From assembly GCA_044376575.1 (NCBI GenBank), contig JBILKR010000009.1, positions 27,212 through 91,211 on the forward strand: a stretch of 64,000 bases of DNA, read 5' to 3'. Origin of the DNA: BA4 sp044376575. GTDB taxonomy: Bacteria > Bacteroidota > Bacteroidia > CAIKAF01. Position numbers and translations under genes: made by a program. Under the pieces are notes generated by a model. It made no database searches. It worked only from the letters and a program-made list of their open reading frames with translations, and had not been told where the DNA came from. Positions 16,940-24,787 of the stretch are shown here, one piece after another (positions within the stretch are counted from its first letter, which is position 1; each line of letters starts with the position of its first letter).

Positions 16940-17449
16940 ATGTTAATATTAGCTAATATATTAAGTGAAAATAATTGTTCATTTATAGAAATTATTATCG
17001 GAAATATAATTACTATTTTACTTGCCTTGTTAGCTGCTTTTGTTGCATTGTTACAAGTTAAATCAAATATTATTTCTTCGTCAAGAATTAGATGGATTGA
17101 TGGATTAAGTGATGATATTAGTAAACTTTATAACGAAACATTAGGTACAGTTTTATATTTCGAAATATATAAAAGAGATAATGATGATATTTATTATACT
17201 CGATATGATAATGCTCATTCAAATTTTTTCATTTTATCTAATAAAATTAAAATGAGACTTGATTTGAAAGATAAAAATCATCAAAAATTAATTGATTTAA
17301 TTGATAAAATTGAAATTATATTAGAGCCGGAGAACATCGTAAATCATAATCAAGATAGTGTTGAAGTTCATTTGAAAGAAATTGTTGTTATTGCAAGAAA
17401 TATATTCAATAAAGAGTGGGATATTTCTAAAAAAATATTCCAAATCTAA
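16940..17449 (+). CDS. One-TM protein of unknown function, third gene of the putative defence block
   Basis: 169 residues. A hydrophobic helix (about residues 17-42, GNIITILLALLAAFVALLQV) is followed directly by SSSRIRWIDGLSDDISKLYN, then a helical, charged cytoplasmic region with no recognisable enzyme motif. Membrane proteins with an R.(E/R)WI.(D/N).R/L.D segment right after a single TM occur often in accessory and defence islands, but no function is established. It lies 66 bases after the TIR gene on the same strand with the same AT-rich composition (14 G/C in the 60 bases at 17161-17220). Its end overlaps the stop of the convergent kinase gene by 4 bases. Confidence 0.6.
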   Translation: MLILANILSENNCSFIEIIIGNIITILLALLAAFVALLQVKSNIISSSRIRWIDGLSDDISKLYNETLGTVLYFEIYKRDNDDIYYTRYDNAHSNFFILSNKIKMRLDLKDKNHQKLIDLIDKIEIILEPENIVNHNQDSVEVHLKEIVVIARNIFNKEWDISKKIFQI

Positions 17450-17994
17450 TTATCTACTTTCATTTCTTTTTTTAGAATACTCATCGCCAACTTCTCTCTC
17501 TCCTCAAATTCTCCGCGTATCACCGCATAGTTTTTTTGATAACCCTTCAATTCATTTTCAAAGGTTGAAAAGAGTTCCCAGCGGTCATGTGGATTTTCAC
17601 GCAATGGATCTTCTTCCCATGGAATATCCGGTGCCAGTAATAAATACAAATCATATCCCGAATTTTTAATCTGCTCTTCCCATTGTTCCGGATATTTTCC
17701 AAAGCGATATGCGCTCCATATTTTCATATTGATCAACTCTGTATCCATCAATACAATTTGAGTTGCGGAGTCAATCGCTTGTTGTTCAAGAATCATCTGC
17801 TGTTCGGCAATATAAAGTAAATCGTTATAGGTGTAGGGTCGTTGAATTGTTGATAAATACGTTCTTGCAAACTCTTCCACGATACTACCGTTAAATTGAT
17901 TTGCGAGAAATTTACACAAATAACTTTTGCCCGAGCTTTCAGGACCTGTTACTGCAATTTTTATGATGTTGTTTTTTTTCTCCATTCCATCCAT
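17446..17994 (-). CDS. NadR-like P-loop kinase (ribosylnicotinamide kinase domain type)
   Basis: 182 residues, corresponding to the C-terminal kinase domain of NadR without the adenylyltransferase or regulatory parts. The Walker A is TGPESSGKSYLCKFL near residue 15, followed by VEEFARTYL, a QQMILEQQA helix, an MDTELINMKIW strand and the LAPDIPWEEDPLRENP lid region. Such stand-alone kinases phosphorylate nicotinamide riboside after PnuC uptake. The gene overlaps the upstream PnuC-type transporter gene by 34 bases, so transport and trapping by phosphorylation are probably coupled. Because a thiamin-type receptor lies nearby, a vitamin other than nicotinamide riboside cannot be ruled out. Confidence 0.8.
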   Translation of the reverse strand: MDGMEKKNNIIKIAVTGPESSGKSYLCKFLANQFNGSIVEEFARTYLSTIQRPYTYNDLLYIAEQQMILEQQAIDSATQIVLMDTELINMKIWSAYRFGKYPEQWEEQIKNSGYDLYLLLAPDIPWEEDPLRENPHDRWELFSTFENELKGYQKNYAVIRGEFEEREKLAMSILKKEMKVDN

Positions 17995-18551
17995 CCTTTT
18001 ATCGATAGTATCGCATACATGGCATACAAAAATACGGTAACAAATAATTCCTGTTCATAATAAACATAAATGCTTATCACATTCACCAAAAAAAACAAGA
18101 TCCAGTTTTCCATTTTTTTTCTTGCCTGCAGATATGTGGCTGCCATAGCCGTAGCGCTTGTTGCGGATGTAAGCAAAGGGAAAGCTGCATCCGTGAACTG
18201 ATGAAATAAATAACTCATTATTCCAGTAACAACCAATGTCAAAATGAAAAGTGAAATTCTACTGTTATTAGTCAGCCAACTGATTTTTAATTCAGAATTA
18301 TTTTCAGGTTGTTTTTTCCACGACCACCAACCATATAGAGCCATTACTGCATAAAATATATTGAGTAATGCATCCTGATAAAGTTTTGCATGTACAAATA
18401 CAATGACATAAATACTTGAACTGATCCATCCAAACCACCAGCAAATGTTATTTTCCTTGATCGCTAAAAAAATATAAACCAAAGCAGAAGTCATGGCAAT
18501 AACTTCAAGGATCTGAAATAAAAATTCGTTGGAGTAAATCAGTTCCGACAT
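17961..18551 (-). CDS. PnuC/PnuT-family vitamin-precursor transporter
   Basis: 196 residues with seven or eight membrane helices and the family signature ALLNIFYAVMALYGWWSWK (about residues 61-79), plus a second Trp-rich end (SIKGWMEWRKK). PnuC proteins are SWEET-like facilitators for nicotinamide riboside. The PnuT branch carries thiamin, and in Bacteroidota it is often linked to a TPP-regulated TonB receptor. Both are plausible here: the adjacent NadR-like kinase argues for nicotinamide riboside and the nearby riboswitch-controlled receptor for thiamin. It lies 4 bases downstream of the GGGP synthase gene, so it has no riboswitch of its own. Confidence 0.85.
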   Translation of the reverse strand: MSELIYSNEFLFQILEVIAMTSALVYIFLAIKENNICWWFGWISSSIYVIVFVHAKLYQDALLNIFYAVMALYGWWSWKKQPENNSELKISWLTNNSRISLFILTLVVTGIMSYLFHQFTDAAFPLLTSATSATAMAATYLQARKKMENWILFFLVNVISIYVYYEQELFVTVFLYAMYAILSIKGWMEWRKKTTS

Positions 18552-18555
18552 TACG

Positions 18556-19278
18556 CTATTGCATTAATTCTTTTAGCAAAGAGATATCGTTTTCAATGGC
18601 AGTACCAATTACAACAATATCGGCTCCTGCATTCCATGCGACTTCGGCATCTTTTCTGTTTCTAATACCACCTCCTACCATCAATGGAATTTGAATTGAT
18701 TTTTTTACAGCTTGAATCATCTCCGGGTGAATGGGTCTTTCTGCGCCACTGCCACCATCCATGTATATGCACTTTAAGCCAAGCATTTCTCCTGCCATAG
18801 CCGTTGCAACTGCAATGTCATTTTTTTTATAAGGGATGGGTAAGGTCTGGCTCATATACTGCACGGATGTAATGGGTCCGCATTCAACCAGCATATAACC
18901 TGTCGAGATTACTTCCAGTTGACTTTCCTTAATATATCCTGATGCTTCTACGTGTTTGCCAATCAGTAATTCAGCATTTCGTCCTGAAATCAATGAAAGC
19001 AAAAGCAGCGCATCAGCCGACGGATGCAATTGTAATCCGTTTCCCGGAAAAAGTATAACGGGTCCTGTAAATTCAGTTTTGATGATTTTAATTAATTCAT
19101 GCATCTTATCTTGCAGAACCATGCTACCTCCAATGAAGATCAGTTGCACACCATGACTTTGACATTCCTTTGCTGTATCTTTTATTCTATCTATGTCAGT
19201 CTTTTCAGGATCAATCAAAACAGCCAGCATTCGGTTGCCCTTAACTTTTTGATGATGTATAAATTGAAATGTTTTCAA
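18556..19278 (-). CDS. Geranylgeranylglyceryl phosphate synthase family protein (group II)
   Basis: 240 residues from a TTG at 19278. The TIM barrel carries LAVLIDPEKTDIDRI near the start, LFPGNGLQLHPSADALLLLS, the YMDGGSGAERPIH loop and the phosphate-binding MVGGGIRNRKDAE and GTAIEND segments, all typical of PcrB/GGGPS enzymes that join glycerol-1-phosphate to a polyprenyl chain. Bacteroidota hold group II members related to the archaeal ether-lipid enzymes. The start is uncertain: a TTG at 19308 lies within a near-match promoter box (TTAATTTG) and the ATG at 19230 would cut into the first strand, so 19278 fits best. First gene of an operon with the PnuC-type transporter and kinase. Confidence 0.85.
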   Translation of the reverse strand: MKTFQFIHHQKVKGNRMLAVLIDPEKTDIDRIKDTAKECQSHGVQLIFIGGSMVLQDKMHELIKIIKTEFTGPVILFPGNGLQLHPSADALLLLSLISGRNAELLIGKHVEASGYIKESQLEVISTGYMLVECGPITSVQYMSQTLPIPYKKNDIAVATAMAGEMLGLKCIYMDGGSGAERPIHPEMIQAVKKSIQIPLMVGGGIRNRKDAEVAWNAGADIVVIGTAIENDISLLKELMQ

Positions 19279-19345
19279 TGTGTTTAATGTTATTATAGCC
19301 GGGAACAAATTAAATATTTCAGTTTTTATTTATGCACTGAATGAT

Positions 19346-19353
19346 TACATTTG
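19346..19353 (+). promoter_or_regulatory. Promoter element TACATTTG for ahcY
   Basis: A perfect TAnnTTTG, 19 bases before the ATG at 19373. This supports that start over the upstream in-frame extension. Confidence 0.6.
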
Positions 19354-19372
19354 TCGAAATAAATTTTTAAAC

Positions 19373-20689
19373 ATGTCAACTACAACGCAACAAACCTTAC
19401 GTTACAAAGTTAAAGATATATCCCTGGCAGAGTGGGGAAGAAAAGAAATTACACTGGCTGAGGCTGAAATGCCAGGTCTAATGGCTATTCGCGAAGAGTA
19501 TGGGTCACAGCAGCCTTTAAAAGGTGCAAGAATTGCAGGATGTTTACACATGACCATTCAAACTGCTGTATTGATTGAGACATTAAAACATTTGGGTGCT
19601 GAGGTTACATGGTCATCATGTAATATCTTTTCAACACAAGATCATGCTGCTGCAGCCATTGCTGCTGCCGGTATTCCGGTGTATGCCTGGAAAGGAATGA
19701 ATGAAGAGGAGTTTGACTGGTGTATCGAACAAACCATATTTGCTTTTGATGGTGGAAAACCGTTGAATATGATTTTGGATGACGGTGGTGATTTAACCAA
19801 TATGGTATTTGACCGCTACCCTGAGTTAACCAAAGATATCAAAGGATTGAGTGAAGAAACCACAACAGGTGTTCACCGTTTATATGAAAGAATGAAAAAC
19901 GGGACACTGGTAATGCCTGCTATCAATGTGAACGATTCTGTAACCAAATCAAAATTTGATAACAAGTACGGATGTAAAGAATCATTGGTAGATTCTATCC
20001 GCAGAGCTACTGATATTATGATGGCCGGTAAAGTGGCTGTTGTTGCCGGTTACGGAGATGTGGGTAAAGGTTCTGCCGCTTCATTGCGTGGTTCAGGTGC
20101 TCGTGTAATTGTTACTGAAATTGATCCTATCTGTGCACTACAGGCAGCGATGGATGGTTTTGCTGTTAAGAAAATGGTGGATGCAGTTAAAGAAGCTGAC
20201 ATTGTAGTTACAGCTACCGGAAATAAAGACATCATTTCTGAAAAGCATTTTAAGTTGATGAAAGATAAAGCCATTGTTTGTAACATCGGACATTTCGACA
20301 ATGAAATTGATGTGGCATGGTTGAATAAAAATTATGGTCACTCTAAAGACAATATCAAACCACAGGTGGATAAATATACCATCGATGGAAAGGACATTAT
20401 TTTGTTGGCTGAAGGTCGATTGGTGAATTTAGGTTGTGCTACCGGTCACCCATCTTTTGTAATGTCTAATTCATTCTCTAACCAGACACTGGCTCAGATT
20501 GAATTGTGGAATAACTCAAAAAATTACAAAAACGAGGTGTACGTTTTACCTAAACATTTAGATGAAAAAGTGGCCCGTTTACACCTTGCAAAAATTGGTG
20601 TGGAACTGGACGAATTATCGAATGATCAGGCACAATACATCGGTGTAACCCCTCAAGGTCCGTTCAAGCCGGAGTATTACAGATATTAA
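19373..20689 (+). CDS. ahcY: Adenosylhomocysteinase
   Basis: 438 residues, the usual bacterial length. It hydrolyses S-adenosylhomocysteine to adenosine and homocysteine, relieving product inhibition of methyltransferases. Visible are the substrate-domain blocks GCLHMTIQTAVLIETL and SCNIFSTQDHAAAA, the NAD-binding VAGYGDVGKGSAASLRG, TGNKDI, NIGHFDNEID, and the C-terminal HPSFVMSNSF and KPEYYRY end that reaches into the neighbouring subunit. The frame is open upstream to 19280, but the promoter box at 19346 and homologue length place the start at 19373. It is monocistronic with a strong terminator. Confidence 0.97.
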   Translation: MSTTTQQTLRYKVKDISLAEWGRKEITLAEAEMPGLMAIREEYGSQQPLKGARIAGCLHMTIQTAVLIETLKHLGAEVTWSSCNIFSTQDHAAAAIAAAGIPVYAWKGMNEEEFDWCIEQTIFAFDGGKPLNMILDDGGDLTNMVFDRYPELTKDIKGLSEETTTGVHRLYERMKNGTLVMPAINVNDSVTKSKFDNKYGCKESLVDSIRRATDIMMAGKVAVVAGYGDVGKGSAASLRGSGARVIVTEIDPICALQAAMDGFAVKKMVDAVKEADIVVTATGNKDIISEKHFKLMKDKAIVCNIGHFDNEIDVAWLNKNYGHSKDNIKPQVDKYTIDGKDIILLAEGRLVNLGCATGHPSFVMSNSFSNQTLAQIELWNNSKNYKNEVYVLPKHLDEKVARLHLAKIGVELDELSNDQAQYIGVTPQGPFKPEYYRY

Positions 20690-20705
20690 TAGTTTTTTAT
20701 TTGAT

Positions 20706-20735
20706 AAAAACCACCTCATTCGGGGTGGTTTTTTT
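20706..20735 (+). terminator. Intrinsic terminator after ahcY
   Basis: An AAAAACCACC / GGTGGTTTTT hairpin with an 8-base loop and a T-run, starting 17 bases after the ahcY stop codon. Confidence 0.9.
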
Positions 20736-20791
20736 GTTTATATCTTTTCATAATAAACCCTAAACATTCTGCGTTAATTGAACTCATTTTT

Positions 20792-20799
20792 TACATTTG
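20792..20799 (+). promoter_or_regulatory. Promoter element TACATTTG for the TPR-comA-like operon
   Basis: A perfect TAnnTTTG, 19 bases before the ATG at 20819, directly downstream of the ahcY terminator. Confidence 0.6.
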
Positions 20800-20818
20800 T
20801 ATATATACTATTTCGTAT

Positions 20819-22222
20819 ATGAGTAGTGAGTTTGAATTGGATAATAATGAACAGTTAAGAAAAGATGCTGCCCGGTTTGAAGCTATGCTTCGAAGAAATG
20901 AGGAGAGGTTCTATGATGTGGAGCAGTTTGAGAATATCATCAACTATTATTTACAGCGCGGAGATATAAAATGGGCTGAAAAAGCAATTGCTGTTGGCTT
21001 GTCTCAACATCCTTCTTCAGCTGATTTGAAGTTTAAGCATGCGCAGATTCAATCCAGAAAAGGGAAATTTAAAGAAGCATTGAAAAGTCTCAATGAGCTT
21101 GAATCCATTGAAAGCACAAATCCTGAAATTTTCATTTTTAAGGCTGAAATATTTTCTGAATTACAGGAATACGACCAGGCCATTGAAAATTTTACAAAGG
21201 CAATTGAATTTTCTGAAGAAGGTGAACATGATTATCTGTATGTTGATATTGCAAGTGAATATCAAAACAAGGGTGATTTCGAAAATGCACGTAAATTTTT
21301 AAAGAAAGCCATTCGTCTCAATCCTATGAACGATTTGGCTTATCTTGAATTGTTATTTACCATGCAAATTGACGAAAGGGTAGATGAAGCTGCTACTTTT
21401 TTTCAGCAATTGATTGATAAAGATCCATACAATCACCAGGCATGGTATTATCTCGGTTTGTCATATCAGGACATGGAATTGCTCGAGAAAGCGATTGAAG
21501 CATTTGATTTTACATGTGTTGTTAAAGAAGATTACCTGGAAGCATATATTCAAAAAGCAGAATGTTATATACAGCTTGAGCATTATTCACATGCTGTTGG
21601 TGCTTTAAAGGAAGCATTGCAGTTTGCAGATCATAAAGCACGTATTTACTATAGTCTGGGTGAGTGTTACGAAAATCTGGAACAATATGAACTTGCCATA
21701 GATAATTATCATGAAGCTTTAAAATATTATGATGAGATGGCGGATGCATGGCTAGGTATTGGTATCTGTCTGCACCACTTGAACAGGGTAAGTGAGGCCA
21801 TCGAGTATGTAAAAAAAGCATTGGAGTCCGACCGTAATAATGGTGAATATCTGCTTGTATATGCTGATTTTATTCAGGATGTAGGCTCGTTTATGGAGGC
21901 AGAAGAAATTTATGAAAAGCTGTATCAAACCATTCCTGAAAATCCTGATTTGTGGCTTGATGCATCAGAATTATACATGAAGCTGGATGATTATGCAAAG
22001 GCAACTGAATTAATTGATGAAGGATTGGTATTTATTCCAATGATGCCTGAACTATTATTCAGAAAAGCAGGATTATTATACCTTCGCGGCTATGTTCAGG
22101 AAGGAAAGCAAGTGTTGGCTTCTGCCGTTGAGTTAGATAAACAAAAGGTCAATGAATTTTTTGAATTTTTTCCTGAACTGATGCAAGATCCAGAAATTAT
22201 TCATGTTATTTCAAACAATTAA
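20819..22222 (+). CDS. Tetratricopeptide repeat protein
   Basis: 467 residues without a signal peptide or membrane helix. About eleven to twelve TPR units are visible from roughly residue 40 onward, with typical W..LG..Y..... and A...F..A positions (for example AWYYLGLSYQDMELLEKAIE and IYYSLGECYENLEQYELAID). It is a cytoplasmic protein-protein scaffold of unknown partner. It is the first gene of a run that continues with the ComA-like, rhodanese, DedA and aroE genes, with spacing of 16 bases or less or overlaps. Confidence 0.85.
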   Translation: MSSEFELDNNEQLRKDAARFEAMLRRNEERFYDVEQFENIINYYLQRGDIKWAEKAIAVGLSQHPSSADLKFKHAQIQSRKGKFKEALKSLNELESIESTNPEIFIFKAEIFSELQEYDQAIENFTKAIEFSEEGEHDYLYVDIASEYQNKGDFENARKFLKKAIRLNPMNDLAYLELLFTMQIDERVDEAATFFQQLIDKDPYNHQAWYYLGLSYQDMELLEKAIEAFDFTCVVKEDYLEAYIQKAECYIQLEHYSHAVGALKEALQFADHKARIYYSLGECYENLEQYELAIDNYHEALKYYDEMADAWLGIGICLHHLNRVSEAIEYVKKALESDRNNGEYLLVYADFIQDVGSFMEAEEIYEKLYQTIPENPDLWLDASELYMKLDDYAKATELIDEGLVFIPMMPELLFRKAGLLYLRGYVQEGKQVLASAVELDKQKVNEFFEFFPELMQDPEIIHVISNN

Positions 22223-22232
22223 AGGAATGGAA

Positions 22233-23057
22233 ATGAATCTCCCGTTTATCCCCGAACGCCAACCTAAGCCCAGAAAGTCAGGAATTACTATGGTGATGGA
22301 TAAAGGACTTAGTCTTCGTCAGGCAGAAGATTTTATCAGTGTTTCTGGTCATCTGGTTGATTTTGTGAAATTAGGATTCGGAACATCCTATGTTTCAAAT
22401 CACGTAAAAGAAAAAGTAAAAATTTACCGTGATGCAGGTATTCATGTATATCTGGGTGGAACTTTTTTTGAGGCTTTTGTGGTTCGTGGTATGTTCAATG
22501 ATTATATAAAGTTGGTGGATCACCTGGGGATGGATGCGATGGAAGTATCTGATGGTTCAGTTTATATGAGTCACGATACCAAGTGCGAATACATCTCCAA
22601 ACTTTCAAATAAAGGAATTGTGTTGAGTGAAGTGGGATCAAAAGAAGCAGGCATTCTGATTGCTCCCAATAAATGGAAAACCATGATGCAAAAGGAATTG
22701 GAAGCCGGTGCATGGAAAGTAATTGCTGAAGCTCGTGAAAGTGGAAACGTTGGAATATACAGACCCAGTGGAAAGGCACATACACAATTGATTAATAAAA
22801 TTTTGGGGAAAATAAGTCAGGATGATATCATCTGGGAAGCCCCCATCAAATCGCAGCAGGTATTCTGGATAAAATTGCTAGGTTCAAATGTGAATTTAGG
22901 CAACATTGCACCTGAAGAAGTTATTCCTTTGGAAACGCTTCGCCTGGGTTTGCGTGGTGATACCTTCTTCAATTTTTTACCGGCAGAAAAAGTAAAAAAC
23001 TGGATACCGGAATATAAATCAGACGAGAAAAAAAATAACGGAACAAAGAAAAAATAA
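22233..23057 (+). CDS. Phosphosulfolactate synthase (ComA) family protein
   Basis: 274 residues. The ComA signature is seen in SGITMVMDKGLSLRQAEDF, VDFVKLGFGTSYV, GIHVYLGGTFFEAF, MEVSDGSVYM and a late EAPIKSQQVFWIKLLG block. The archaeal enzyme adds sulfite to phosphoenolpyruvate to make phosphosulfolactate, the first step of coenzyme M synthesis. In Bacteroidota, which do not make coenzyme M, the role is not settled; sulfolactate or sulfonolipid metabolism is possible. I chose the ATG at 22233 because homologues begin at the MN..IP.R segment and AAAGGA lies a suitable distance upstream. The next gene overlaps by one base. Confidence 0.82.
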   Translation: MNLPFIPERQPKPRKSGITMVMDKGLSLRQAEDFISVSGHLVDFVKLGFGTSYVSNHVKEKVKIYRDAGIHVYLGGTFFEAFVVRGMFNDYIKLVDHLGMDAMEVSDGSVYMSHDTKCEYISKLSNKGIVLSEVGSKEAGILIAPNKWKTMMQKELEAGAWKVIAEARESGNVGIYRPSGKAHTQLINKILGKISQDDIIWEAPIKSQQVFWIKLLGSNVNLGNIAPEEVIPLETLRLGLRGDTFFNFLPAEKVKNWIPEYKSDEKKNNGTKKK

Positions 23058-23371
23058 TGAAAGAGATTACTGTTTCTGAATTAAAAAAACTAAAAGATGA
23101 AAATGCAGATTTTCATTTGTTTGATATTCGGGAAATGTATGAATATGAAGTAGTCAATATCGGAGGAGAGCTTTTTCCGATGGGTGATGTAATGGATCAA
23201 CTGGATCGCATACCCAATAATAAAATGGTAATCATGCACTGCAAAAGCGGCAATCGTTCAAATACTGTTGTAAGTGTATTAACAGATATGGGTTACTCAA
23301 ATATATACTCACTCAAAGGAGGTATCATGGCCTGGATTGAAGAGATTAATCCGGAATTACCGGTTTATTAA
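23057..23371 (+). CDS. Rhodanese-like domain protein
   Basis: 104 residues, a single rhodanese domain with the active-site Cys in VIMHCKSGNRSNTVV and the conserved DIREMYEYE and LKGGIMAWI ends. There is no signal peptide, so it acts in the cytoplasm as a sulfurtransferase or sulfur carrier. Its start overlaps the stop of the ComA-like gene (TAATG), which suggests a link to sulfur chemistry there, though that is inference. Confidence 0.88.
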   Translation: MKEITVSELKKLKDENADFHLFDIREMYEYEVVNIGGELFPMGDVMDQLDRIPNNKMVIMHCKSGNRSNTVVSVLTDMGYSNIYSLKGGIMAWIEEINPELPVY

Positions 23372-23386
23372 TACAAAATTATTTTC

Positions 23387-24040
23387 ATGGAATTTATTGA
23401 TTTTTTTCTGCACATTGATGATCACCTTACAGCCATCATCAACGACTATCATTACTGGACCTACCTGATTTTATTCATGATTATCTTTATAGAAACCGGC
23501 TTGGTGATCTGGCCGTTTTTACCAGGTGATTCTTTACTGTTTGCAGCAGGTGCCATTATTGCTACCGGACAAACATCATTAAACATCTGGGTAATGATTG
23601 CCTTGCTGATTGTTGCCGCAATTCTTGGCGACACTGTGAATTATATCATCGGAAAGTTTTTTGGATCAAGGGTGCTAAAATTATCTTTTCGCGGCAAACC
23701 CATTGTAAAAGAAAAATACATTCAGCAAACCCATGAGTTTTATGAAAAACATGGATCAAAAACCATTATCCTTGCGAGATTTGTTCCGATTGTCAGAACC
23801 TTTGCTCCATTTGTTGCAGGTATCGGAAGTATGGAGTATAAAAAATTTATATCTTTTAATGTGATAGGTGGAATAGTTTGGATTACTTCTCTCTCTCTAC
23901 TGGGATATTTTATTGGAACCAATCCAATTGTAAAAGAGAATTTTGAATTTGTGATTCTCGGAATTATTGGAATCTCTGTATTGCCCATGATTTTTGAAAT
24001 TCTTAAAAATTATTTCAAGTCTAAAAGTTCTGTCAATTGA
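23387..24040 (+). CDS. DedA family membrane protein
   Basis: 217 residues with five or six hydrophobic segments. The DedA/SNARE-associated signature is present: FIETGLVIWPFLPGDSLLF near residue 35, an ILGDTVNYIIGKFFG stretch, and ILARFVPIVRTFAPFVAGIG with the two essential Arg residues. Family members are inner-membrane transporters, shown in some bacteria to flip undecaprenyl phosphate or phosphatidylethanolamine. Its TGA stop overlaps the TTG start of aroE. Confidence 0.9.
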   Translation: MEFIDFFLHIDDHLTAIINDYHYWTYLILFMIIFIETGLVIWPFLPGDSLLFAAGAIIATGQTSLNIWVMIALLIVAAILGDTVNYIIGKFFGSRVLKLSFRGKPIVKEKYIQQTHEFYEKHGSKTIILARFVPIVRTFAPFVAGIGSMEYKKFISFNVIGGIVWITSLSLLGYFIGTNPIVKENFEFVILGIIGISVLPMIFEILKNYFKSKSSVN

Positions 24041-24780
24041 AAAACTACGGTCTTATTGGTTACCCTTTATCTCATTCCTTTTCACCGGATTATTTTGAAA
24101 AAAAATTTAAGAATCTCGGATTAGAAGATACTTCCTATACAGCCTTTGAAATAACTGATGTAGAAAATGTAAATGAACTGATTCAACAACATCATCTGTT
24201 GGGTTTCAATGTTACAATTCCATATAAAACAGAGATCATGTCTATCCTTGATGACATTGATCCGGATGCAGCAGAAATTGGCGCTGTCAATTGTGTCAAG
24301 GTATTATGGAATGATAACACATTCTTATTAAAGGGATATAATACAGATTACAGCGGATTTATTGAATCAATCAGGCCATTACTTCATAGCGGAATTTCAA
24401 AAGCATTAATTATAGGAAGTGGAGGTTCTTCTAAAGCGGTTTATTTTGCATTGAAAAAAGAACATATTCCTGCATTGATACTAACCAGACATCCTTCATC
24501 ATCGAATCATTTAGGATACGAACAGTTGAAACCGGATCATATTCAGGAGAGTTTATTAATCATCAATACAACACCATTAGGAATGTATCCTGAAATTGAT
24601 GCTTGTCCTGATATCCCTTATGAATATATCACTTCTGATCATGTTGTAATTGATCTTATCTACAACCCTGAACAAACTCTTTTTCTTCAAAAAGCGAAAA
24701 GTCAGGGAGCCACGGTATTGAACGGAATGGAAATGTTATATCGGCAGGCAGATATTTCGTGGGAAATATGGAATGAATAA
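24037..24780 (+). CDS. aroE: Shikimate dehydrogenase
   Basis: 247 residues, somewhat shorter than the E. coli enzyme (272) as is usual in Bacteroidota. It reduces 3-dehydroshikimate to shikimate with NADPH in the aromatic amino acid pathway. Motifs: GYPLSHSFSP (shikimate binding), NVTIPYKTEIM with the catalytic Lys, YNTDYSGF with the catalytic Asp, and the nucleotide loop IGSGGSSKAVYF. It starts at a TTG that overlaps the DedA stop codon (TTGA), pointing to translational coupling. Last gene of the operon starting at 20819. Confidence 0.93.
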   Translation: MKNYGLIGYPLSHSFSPDYFEKKFKNLGLEDTSYTAFEITDVENVNELIQQHHLLGFNVTIPYKTEIMSILDDIDPDAAEIGAVNCVKVLWNDNTFLLKGYNTDYSGFIESIRPLLHSGISKALIIGSGGSSKAVYFALKKEHIPALILTRHPSSSNHLGYEQLKPDHIQESLLIINTTPLGMYPEIDACPDIPYEYITSDHVVIDLIYNPEQTLFLQKAKSQGATVLNGMEMLYRQADISWEIWNE

Positions 24781-24787
24781 AAGTAAT

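Noticed and set aside
16023..17449. The block as a CBASS system
   Set aside because: SLATT proteins do occur with SMODS nucleotidyltransferases, but no nucleotidyltransferase (GS...DxD) or CBASS ancillary gene is in or near the block. The TIR protein fits a Thoeris-like reading better.
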